Source of the DNA: JACMLD01 sp963705285 | Lineage (GTDB): Bacteria; Bacteroidota; Bacteroidia; Chitinophagales; Chitinophagaceae | DNA length: 64,000 nt | Assembly: GCA_963705285.1 (NCBI GenBank) | Contig: OY970066.1 | Span: forward strand, 3,472,001 to 3,536,000 | Direction of reading: 5' to 3' | Shown here: positions 55,740 to 62,526 of the stretch, piece by piece | Numbering within the stretch: position 1 is the first letter of the stretch | Layout: each line of letters starts with the position of its first letter | The notes under the pieces: generated by a model | The model's input: the letters and a program-made list of their open reading frames with translations, nothing else | Databases searched by the model: none | Told to the model about the DNA's origin: nothing | Made by a program: the position numbers and the translations under genes

Positions 55740-56354
55740 ATGAACGAACAGATTTTATACAAACAATATCTGGACACAGTGCATGCTTATTTCAGCCGTT
55801 TTATAGACATGAGCAGCGAAGAATTCAACATGATTGCCCCTTATTTTGAAATCAGGAAGTTTGCTAAAAAAACAAAAGTGCTGAAAACGGGCGAGGTAGA
55901 TAGTTATTTCAATATCATCATGAAAGGCCTGGCGCGCAAATACCTGCTCGTTAATAAGAAAGAGATTACTATTCAACTGTCTACTGAAGGGCATATGATT
56001 CATTCCGAAATATCTTTTAACCTGCAACGGCCTTCAGATTGTATCATTGAGGCCATTGAGCCCGTTACGTTTTTGTCAATGAGCTTTGCCAATATTCAAA
56101 TGATCTATGAAAAGTTTCCCAAAACAGAAAAATTGGGCAGGATGATCATTACGGAAATGTTTATCAAAAAAGACCAGCGCGATTTTAAACAACTCAATAC
56201 CACCACCCGCGAACGCTTTCTCAATTATATGCAGAATCATCCGGATATGCTGCAGCGCGTACCGCAAAAATACCTGGCCTCTTACCTCAACATAAAACCC
56301 GAAACATTCAGTCGCTTAAAGCATTTGCTTCGCCCCAAACGTAGTGCTGGTTGA
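55740..56354 (+). CDS. Crp/Fnr-family regulator (second of a tandem pair)
   Basis: A 204-residue paralogue of the preceding gene with the same layout: beta-roll (KKTKVLKTGEVDSYFNIIMKG; HSEISFNLQRPSDCIIEAIEP) and C-terminal helix-turn-helix (QKYLASYLNIKPETFSRLKHLL). The recognition-helix region differs from the partner only at few positions, so the two may share sites or form heterodimers. The stop codon TGA is the second to fourth base of the first octad unit of tract T10, so the last residues (Ala-Gly) may have been changed by repeat growth. Confidence 0.9.
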   Translation: MNEQILYKQYLDTVHAYFSRFIDMSSEEFNMIAPYFEIRKFAKKTKVLKTGEVDSYFNIIMKGLARKYLLVNKKEITIQLSTEGHMIHSEISFNLQRPSDCIIEAIEPVTFLSMSFANIQMIYEKFPKTEKLGRMIITEMFIKKDQRDFKQLNTTTRERFLNYMQNHPDMLQRVPQKYLASYLNIKPETFSRLKHLLRPKRSAG

Positions 56355-56404
56355 TTAGTTGATTAGTTGATTAGTTGATTGGTTGATTGGTTGATCAGTT
56401 GAAA
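56350..56404 (+). repeat. Octad tract T10: seven 8-nt units
   Basis: Seven units GTTGATTA, GTTGATTG, GTTGATCA (last one GTTGAAAT) in unbroken 8-nt register. The first contains the stop codon (56352-56354) of the Crp/Fnr gene. Same unit and same strand as tract T11, on the other side of the MuiA gene. Confidence 0.9.
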
Positions 56405-56438
56405 TCAAATGTTATGCATCCATCTACCAATCTTCACC

Positions 56439-58298
56439 TCATAGATTCACATATTTGTCTTTTGGAAATTTCACGCTGTAACCTACCCGTACTTTCTTTA
56501 TCTCGCCTGGCGCTAATTGCAGTTTCCAGGTAAGCACGCCGAGTTCTTTATTATCTGCCGCACTGCTGCTTTCAAGCAGTTCCACTTCAATATCTTTATT
56601 GGCAGACAACGGGTACTGGTCTTTGAGTAGCATTTGTACCGTTTCTTTTTTATTATTCTTTACCGTTATCTCATAGGTAAAGACCTGCTTTTTGTTACTT
56701 CCCAAAAATTTTACACTACTGAAATCTTTTAATTTTTCTTTCTTGATCACCAGGCGTTTGTCTTTACCTAATGTTAGGTTAAGTGTATCCTGCGTAGAAT
56801 GCGGGTCTATGTATGACTTTCCAATATAAGTACCTTCGAAAATAATATTGGCGTCGCCAGGCAGAAGGTTCAGTTTTTCCCAATCTGCCAGCTCACCCAA
56901 TAGATAGGCATCTTTGTCAAGTTTTGGTACAGCATAATATTTATAGGTGGTCTGTACTGCAAATTCTTTTAACTGTACGCTTTGCTCTTTGCCGTTACCG
57001 GGCACATCATATGGCAGTTCAATATCGTAGCTAACATTGAGTTCATTGTCTTTTACGGTAATGTAATCGCCCAGTTCATCTTTAAGGGCTACTGTTACCA
57101 CACCATAGGCAGCGCGGGCGCCATAGGTTGCCGTGGCCGTAGCGTCTTTCAGCACCTCCATGCTTTTAATATTGTTGGGGTCTATTTTCTCAAACTGCTG
57201 CTGGCTGATCACATTTCCATTTACCACATACAGTGGTGTGGTGTTTGCACCTGTTCCTGTTCCACGCACACGCAGGTCTTCTTCGTTTTCTTCATCGGCT
57301 GTTTTCTTTTTTGCATATGCTGTTACTACTACGTCGTTCAGAGGCGTGCCAATTTGCACACCAGACAGCTTTCCCTGCAACATCGACTGTACCGAATTCA
57401 TGTAGAGGTTATTTTCCATCCGGGTAACAGGGTTGGTATAATTAAGGAACCAGCTTTTCAAAATAGGTGCGCTGCTGTTTTGATTGGGTGTGGTGGTAGT
57501 AAGTGTGAGCTTCACCTGTTTCCAGTCGATACCCGTTGTCTGCACTACTTTCGCTTTATACGCCAGCATAATTGGTTTGCTAATATTTTCTACGCGTATA
57601 TCGTAAGAGGGGTTCCAGTAAGCTTTATCGGTAATGTATGAAATGGTAAGGTGGCAATTGCCGGCTATTGGGTTCATTATCTGCAGCATTAATTTTCCTA
57701 CAGTCTTATTATTTTTCTGCTCTTCCTCTGCAATCTGTAGTTTAATCTTTTGCGCAGCTTCATTTAGTTTGCCCTGGCGCTCGCGGTAAATGGCCATTTC
57801 ATTTTGTGTTTCCAGCGTCTTGGTTTTATAGTAGTCCATCATCTTTACCAGTTCTGTAACGCTCATGCCGGTTTGCGTACCGCGAATTTCCCGGTTGGCT
57901 TTCAGTACTTCCAGCAGTTCGGCATTTGTTGTAAGCATCACTTGCAGCCGGGTATTTTCCCGGTTGATGGCCTGCAACGAATCTTCCAGTCTTTTAATAC
58001 TGGCAGGTTTGACAGCTGGTTTTAGGTAGTCCGTAAAAAATGACACCGACAAAATGGTTAGTTTTTCAGTGTAGCCGATCTGAACGCTGTTGATATCAAG
58101 GCCATTGCTTAGGCCTTCTACCACCACGTCGTTGCTGCCCTGTTGTAAAAAGGCAGCGGCTGTATGAATGAGTTCGGCGCCGGAACGGTAAACAGTGGCC
58201 GATTTGAGCACAGTTGGAACGGTAGTTACTTCGTCGCCCGCAAAGGCCGTAGTACAAGCCATCAATAATACAATGGCAAAAGCAGTGATTTTATGCAT
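56439..58298 (-). CDS. DUF4139/MuiA-family secreted protein with embedded TonB-plug-like segment
   Basis: A 619-residue secreted protein (signal peptide ends near AFAGDE). The N-terminal DUF4140 part (TVLKSATVYRSGAELIHTA) and a coiled coil (about 95-205) are followed by the DUF4139 domain (about 215-619). At residues about 300-405 the DUF4139 domain is interrupted by a SusC-like segment: SMLQGKLSGVQIG, DVVVTAYAKKK, LYVVNGNVI, DPNNIKSMEVLKDATATATYGARAAYGVVTV split here as IKSMEVLKDATA and TYGARAAYGVV. In SusC these are the plug-domain strands. The function of DUF4139 proteins is unknown (mucoidy in some bacteria). The two repeat tracts T10 and T11 flank it. Confidence 0.85.
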   Translation of the reverse strand: MHKITAFAIVLLMACTTAFAGDEVTTVPTVLKSATVYRSGAELIHTAAAFLQQGSNDVVVEGLSNGLDINSVQIGYTEKLTILSVSFFTDYLKPAVKPASIKRLEDSLQAINRENTRLQVMLTTNAELLEVLKANREIRGTQTGMSVTELVKMMDYYKTKTLETQNEMAIYRERQGKLNEAAQKIKLQIAEEEQKNNKTVGKLMLQIMNPIAGNCHLTISYITDKAYWNPSYDIRVENISKPIMLAYKAKVVQTTGIDWKQVKLTLTTTTPNQNSSAPILKSWFLNYTNPVTRMENNLYMNSVQSMLQGKLSGVQIGTPLNDVVVTAYAKKKTADEENEEDLRVRGTGTGANTTPLYVVNGNVISQQQFEKIDPNNIKSMEVLKDATATATYGARAAYGVVTVALKDELGDYITVKDNELNVSYDIELPYDVPGNGKEQSVQLKEFAVQTTYKYYAVPKLDKDAYLLGELADWEKLNLLPGDANIIFEGTYIGKSYIDPHSTQDTLNLTLGKDKRLVIKKEKLKDFSSVKFLGSNKKQVFTYEITVKNNKKETVQMLLKDQYPLSANKDIEVELLESSSAADNKELGVLTWKLQLAPGEIKKVRVGYSVKFPKDKYVNL

Positions 58299-58358
58299 AC
58301 AAATTGTTTTGAGGTTAATTTGTTACCTGATGCACAAAAACGAAGGATTGCATAATTG

Positions 58359-58531
58359 GTTGATCAGTTGATTGGGTGATCGGTTGATTAGTTGATTAGT
58401 TGATTGGTTGACTGGGTGATTAGTTGATTGGTTGACTGGTTGATTGGTTGATTGGGTGATCGGTTGATTAGTTGATTGGTTGACTGGTTGATTGGGTGAT
58501 CGGTTGATTGGGTGAGGTGATCGGTTGATTC
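58359..58531 (+). repeat. Octad tract T11: twenty-one 8-nt units
   Basis: Nineteen units of form GKTGAYYR run in perfect 8-nt register (58359-58510), then a 5-nt partial unit and two more octads. Four variants alternate: GTTGATTG, GTTGATTA, GTTGACTG and GGTGATCG. The order TTG, GGTGATCG, TTA recurs at 58367 and 58447, showing block duplication on top of unit expansion. Confidence 0.93.
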
Positions 58532-58540
58532 CCTATTGCT

Positions 58541-58603
58541 CACCCCATCGGGGTGTATTATGGGTAGCACAAAATGTTTTAGAGATAGAAGTTCCGTAGG
58601 AAC
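58541..58603. repeat. Candidate REP-like element with two palindromes
   Basis: CACCCCATCGGGGTG (58541-58555) and GTTCCGTAGGAAC (58591-58603) are short perfect hairpins 35 bp apart. I recall GTTCCGTAGGAAC-type words as dispersed repeats in Bacteroidota genomes, but see only one copy in this window. Confidence 0.5.
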
Positions 58604-58704
58604 GCATTATGCAAACAATCCGCAAAGGCAGCGCGTATTCATGGCAAACACGAATTAAAAGATCTGTAGTATATGCATAACATATCCTGCCTGGTATTGC
58701 ACCA

Positions 58705-58736
58705 AAAAGAAAAATCCCTCCTGCAACAGGAGGGAT
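58705..58736 (-). terminator. Intrinsic terminator of the glucan phosphorylase-like gene
   Basis: On the minus strand ATCCCTCCTG, loop TTG, CAGGAGGGAT (58736 down to 58714) is followed by TTTTTCTTTTTGG. It lies about 75 bp past the stop at 58812, with heptad tract T12 in between. Confidence 0.8.
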
Positions 58737-58752
58737 GATTATATCGTCAAGC

Positions 58753-58794
58753 TTTAAAACTTAAAACTTAAAACTTAAAACTTAAAACTTATAA
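58753..58794 (-). repeat. Heptad tract T12: six units in a 3' untranslated region
   Basis: TTTAAAA, CTTAAAA four times, CTTATAA in one register over 42 bp. On the minus strand the unit is GTTTTAA. It lies between the stop codon (58812) and the terminator hairpin of the glucan phosphorylase-like gene, so it should be transcribed. Confidence 0.85.
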
Positions 58795-58811
58795 CTTAAC
58801 AATTACAACTA

Positions 58812-60467
58812 TCACTTGTACAACAGCTCGTAATATTCATTGGCCATGCGGTTGCTTTCAAACTGGATGCGTACATCGCGCATACCGTTTTTTACAACCT
58901 GGCGCCAGGTTTCGTAATTATCATAATACAGCGGTAGAATTTCGTTTTCCAGTATTTCATACAGCTTGTTCAGGTCGTATTCATCCTGCTGCTGCACGTG
59001 CATATTGGCATAATCCGCCTTAGGTACTACAAAACCGTTGTTGCCATGGTTTACAAATTCGGGTATCCAGCCATCATCGGTAGAAAAGTTTACAGCGCCA
59101 TTCATGGCGGCTGTCATACCGCTGGTGCCGGAAGCTTCACGGGGAACACGCGGGTTGTTTAGCCAGCAATCGGCTGCCTGCTTCATTCTTTTTGAAAGCG
59201 CGAGCTCGTAACCAATTACCACTGCAACGTTTTTATAGCCACGGCTTAAATGTACCAGGTGGTTAAAATCATTAATGGCCGGGTAATCCATGGGGTAGGG
59301 CTTGCCTCCCCAGATGATCTGCACCGGGTAGCGTGTGTTGCTGGTAAGGCGGTTGAAGCGCTCAATATCCCGGGTAATCAGTTCAGCACGTTTATAGCCG
59401 GCAAATCGCCTTGCCCATACAATGGTAAATATATTTGGATCGAATATCTTACCGGTTTGATCGGCTACAATTTCAAACGCCCTTCTTTTCAGGTGTTTCT
59501 TACGGTCGTCCCACCAGAAGTCATCTCCTTTTTCCATTTTATCATACAGTTGCTTGTCGGCCCAATAGCGATAGTTCTGCGCATTGGTAATAGATATAAT
59601 TGGGCAAACACCTTCGTACCTGCTCCACATAGCTCTTGATACATGGCCATGCAATTGTGATACACCATTGGCCAGTTTTGCAAAACGCAGTGCCACCAGC
59701 GAATGATTAAACTGATCATCTGTAATACCGGTCAGTTTCCTGGTTTCTTCCAGGGTGAGCCCGCAGAAGTAGCTCATCTTATGGCATAGATAGATATCAT
59801 GCTTTTCATTGCCCGCTTCTTCAGGGGTATGCGTTGTAAAAACAAGCCGTTTTTTTACTTCGCTGATATTTTTATTGAACTTCTGGTATAAATAAAACGA
59901 TGCGCTGATGGCATGTGCTTCGTTCAAATGATAAAGGTCTGGGTTAAAACCAATTTCATCCATCAGTTTGGCACCGCCCACGCCCAGCAAAATAAATTGT
60001 GCCACTTTGGTAGCCACGTTGGCATCGTATAAACGGTGTGTAATGGTTTGCGATACATAATCGTTCTCCGCCAAATCAGTACTTAATAAAAAGATGGGGG
60101 CGCTTTTGAATGTTTCAGGGTTCAGGTAATATACTTTTACCCAAACCGGGTGTTCGTGAATATTTACCTGGAACTTAATGCCGGTATCTTCCAGGAAGCT
60201 GGCGTTTTTTTCCATCCAGGTAACCTGCAGGGTCTGGTCCTGGTTGCGTGCCTGATCATAGTAGCCGTATTTCCATAAAATACCAATGCCTACCAGGTTT
60301 TGTTTTAACTCGTAGGCACTGCGCATATGACTGCCCGAAAGAAAGCCGAGGCCGCCGCTATAAATTTTAAGCGGTTGGTGCACGGCAAATTCCATGGAGA
60401 AATAAGCAATTTTTTTGGAGTAGCGTTCTTCAGGAGTGTAGGGTACTTTAAATTTTTTAAAACTCAT
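58812..60467 (-). CDS. GT35-like alpha-glucan phosphorylase homologue without the PLP lysine
   Basis: A 551-residue cytoplasmic protein of the short alpha-glucan phosphorylase type. Recognisable parts: IAYFSMEFAVHQPLKIYSGGLGFLSG, HLNEAHAISASFYLYQ, VFTTHTPEEAGNEKH (split across FTTHTP and AGNEKH), WARRFAGYKRAEL, and PREASGTSGMTAAMNGAVN. In active phosphorylases the last block reads GTSGMKxxxNG or GTGNMKxxLNG with the lysine that carries pyridoxal phosphate; here it is Thr452. I recall the same Thr in relatives from Bacteroides, so it may mark a subfamily that is not a phosphorylase. The ATG at 60467 is used; a GTG seven codons earlier is possible. Confidence 0.85.
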   Translation of the reverse strand: MSFKKFKVPYTPEERYSKKIAYFSMEFAVHQPLKIYSGGLGFLSGSHMRSAYELKQNLVGIGILWKYGYYDQARNQDQTLQVTWMEKNASFLEDTGIKFQVNIHEHPVWVKVYYLNPETFKSAPIFLLSTDLAENDYVSQTITHRLYDANVATKVAQFILLGVGGAKLMDEIGFNPDLYHLNEAHAISASFYLYQKFNKNISEVKKRLVFTTHTPEEAGNEKHDIYLCHKMSYFCGLTLEETRKLTGITDDQFNHSLVALRFAKLANGVSQLHGHVSRAMWSRYEGVCPIISITNAQNYRYWADKQLYDKMEKGDDFWWDDRKKHLKRRAFEIVADQTGKIFDPNIFTIVWARRFAGYKRAELITRDIERFNRLTSNTRYPVQIIWGGKPYPMDYPAINDFNHLVHLSRGYKNVAVVIGYELALSKRMKQAADCWLNNPRVPREASGTSGMTAAMNGAVNFSTDDGWIPEFVNHGNNGFVVPKADYANMHVQQQDEYDLNKLYEILENEILPLYYDNYETWRQVVKNGMRDVRIQFESNRMANEYYELLYK

Positions 60468-60598
60468 GGTGTTTTGATATTCATTCACAATAGGTTAGGG
60501 CACGCAAATTAACGGTAAAATAGTAAAACAATTGTCTTGTATTTAACTGGTTGATATACAGCTATAAGAGAATAGCAAGAGCCAGTTAACTTCAACAA

Positions 60599-61579
60599 TC
60601 AGGCCTTTTTTGCGGGGGTGGTTGATTTTGCAGGCTTCGTGATGCTTTTAGCAGGTGGCCGCCGGGTAAAACTGCCTTCAAAAAAACATTGAATATCACG
60701 GTGTGAACCACAATTTTCCTCCTGCAGGCGTACGGTGTTACCAGCAAAAACAAAACTCAGTTCACATTGGTCGCCAGGCTGGCTGTACAATGCTTTACCA
60801 GGCGACACAATGCGGGCCACGCCTTTCAGTTCGCCTTTGCAATCTTTGCTGTTTTCAAAATGAACAAAGAACAGGAACTCATTGGCCTTTTTACTGTCGC
60901 GTATAGCAACAATATTGAACTTGTTCTGACGATAATCTCCGGATAATTTATTTTTTGCAGGTAAGGTATCGATGGGGTTAAAGAGCTCTTTCTTGGCTTC
61001 GGCCTCATTTGATTCTGTGAGCAACAAGGTAAATACGCCGGCACCGGCATTATAGGCATAAGCTGCCTTGCTGTACATCATGCGGCCGTCTGCCTGTTTG
61101 TATTGCCGGTTGGTGGTGAAGGTATACCTGGCATCCATAACCGCAGTTTGTTGTGTAGTGCTAATATTGTCCTGCACCAGCAATGGCATACCGGTAATGT
61201 ATTTTTTATCTTTATCGAACACCAGCACATAAGCGGCTTTTTGTGTTGCGCCGATGACTTTCAGCAGCAGGTAGGTTTCTTTGTTTTTTTCAATAATCCT
61301 GGCCAGCGGGTAAATTTTGGGAGGGTTATTGTTATTAAAAAAACGGCGCAGCAACGTATCGGTCACCAGGCTTGAAAATGTTTTGTAACTGATGGCAGAT
61401 GTGTCGGCTTTCTTTTTCTGAAGTGTGGAATCTGCCACTATAAAGGGCGGTTTCTCTTCCTCAAAAAATTCTATAAAATCGCTTACAGTTACGCCTTCTT
61501 CATCTGACGGCAATTTCTTTTTACCCTTGCAGCCCAATAGCAGCAGGGGCATCAGCACGATCAAGATCCATTTTTTCAT
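60599..61579 (-). CDS. Lipoprotein of unknown function
   Basis: A 326-residue lipoprotein: MKKWILIVLMPLLLLGCKGK gives a type II signal with Cys17. The mature protein is mixed alpha/beta with FYLLLKVIGATQKAAYVLVF-like strands and ends in a Lys/Pro/Ala-rich tail (PAKSITKPAKSTTPAKKA). No family name comes to mind; conserved cysteines (GDQCELSF, ENCGSHRDIQCF) may form disulfides. An in-frame upstream extension to 61681 has no function-like features, so the start at 61579 is preferred. It diverges from the DtxR-type gene. Confidence 0.75.
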   Translation of the reverse strand: MKKWILIVLMPLLLLGCKGKKKLPSDEEGVTVSDFIEFFEEEKPPFIVADSTLQKKKADTSAISYKTFSSLVTDTLLRRFFNNNNPPKIYPLARIIEKNKETYLLLKVIGATQKAAYVLVFDKDKKYITGMPLLVQDNISTTQQTAVMDARYTFTTNRQYKQADGRMMYSKAAYAYNAGAGVFTLLLTESNEAEAKKELFNPIDTLPAKNKLSGDYRQNKFNIVAIRDSKKANEFLFFVHFENSKDCKGELKGVARIVSPGKALYSQPGDQCELSFVFAGNTVRLQEENCGSHRDIQCFFEGSFTRRPPAKSITKPAKSTTPAKKA

Positions 61580-61819
61580 AAATAAACCCGGTGTTACCGG
61601 GCTAAAGTAATCATTTTGTGTGAACCGTGGTTCTTTGAAGGTGGCCGTTTTAGGGTTTTTATACACCATAAGATGCTCCAAATCTTGTTAAAAATAACAA
61701 CATTGCTGTTTGCCATCAGTCCCCCTCACATTTTTAAAGCTGCATGCCCTTTTTGTATTCATCCCTCCACCCGAAGCACACTGGCCAGAAATTAAAAGTT
61801 TACCATTTAAAAATTAATT

Positions 61820-61852
61820 TTTAGATTTGCCTAAATTTTAATTTAGTCTAAA
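61820..61852 (+). promoter_or_regulatory. Promoter with DtxR/MntR-type operator upstream of the metal regulator
   Basis: TTTAG (61820-61824) with CTAAA (61831-61835), spacer 6, and again TTTAG (61842-61846) with CTAAA (61848-61852), spacer 1, form two inverted repeats. The -7 box TAGATTTG (61822-61829) overlaps the first. The second reaches the start codon. Such TTTAG/CTAAA arms suit DtxR/MntR-family proteins, so metal-dependent autorepression of the regulator-Nramp operon is likely. Confidence 0.65.
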
Positions 61853-62526
61853 TGAAATATTCTGCCAGTAAGGAGAATTATATAAAGGCCATTTTTCATT
61901 TGCAGCAGGAACAGGAGAGTGTCACCACCAATGCGCTGGCAGAGGCGTTACTCACCAAACCCGCTTCTGTAACAGACATGCTTAAGAAGTTGAAAACCCA
62001 GAAGCTGTTGCAGTATGAAAAATACAGGGGCGTTAAGCTTACCGTGGAGGGGCGTAAGCTCGCGGTGCAAATCATACGCAAACATCGTTTGTGGGAGTAT
62101 TTCCTGGTGGAGAAACTGCAGTTTGGCTGGGAAGAAGTGCATGACATTGCGGAAGAACTGGAGCATATCAGCAGCAAAAAGCTCATAGACCGGCTGGATG
62201 CTTTTCTAGATTTCCCCAAGGCTGATCCGCATGGCGATCCTATACCGGATATCAATGGCAAAATGCCTTCTTTGCAGCAATCGGCGGTAAGCGATATGCC
62301 GCTTAACAGCAGCGGAACCGTAAACGGTATCAGTGATCAGTCTGCCGAAATGCTGGAACTGTTGCGGCATAAAAATATACAACTGGGTACAAGGCTCGAA
62401 ATAAAAAAGAAATTCGAGGTGGATGGATCCATCGAACTAAAAATACGCAACCAGCAGCAGGCTGTTAATATTAGTGAACACGTAGCAAAAAACTTATTGG
62501 TAGCATATGACAACAAGAACAGATAG
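61852..62526 (+). CDS. DtxR/MntR-family metal-dependent regulator
   Basis: A 224-residue regulator with an N-terminal winged helix (ENYIKAIFHLQQEQESVTTN; TKPASVTDMLKKLKTQKLL), the metal-binding dimerisation domain (RKHRLWEYFLVEKLQFGWEE, HDIAEELEHISS, with the Glu/His ligands) and a C-terminal FeoA/SH3-like domain (about 145-220). It probably senses Mn(II) or Fe(II) and represses its own operon. Its last 20 bases overlap the start of the Nramp gene. Confidence 0.94.
   Translation: MKYSASKENYIKAIFHLQQEQESVTTNALAEALLTKPASVTDMLKKLKTQKLLQYEKYRGVKLTVEGRKLAVQIIRKHRLWEYFLVEKLQFGWEEVHDIAEELEHISSKKLIDRLDAFLDFPKADPHGDPIPDINGKMPSLQQSAVSDMPLNSSGTVNGISDQSAEMLELLRHKNIQLGTRLEIKKKFEVDGSIELKIRNQQQAVNISEHVAKNLLVAYDNKNR

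Larger units (their letters stand above)
58299..58811. other. 513-bp intergenic region, mostly repeats
   Basis: Between two leftward genes. It holds the octad tract T11 (58359-58531), a repeat-like element with two short palindromes (58541-58603), a 13-mer shared with 17728-17740, the glucan phosphorylase terminator (58705-58736) and heptad tract T12 (58753-58794). No gene is visible. Confidence 0.75.
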
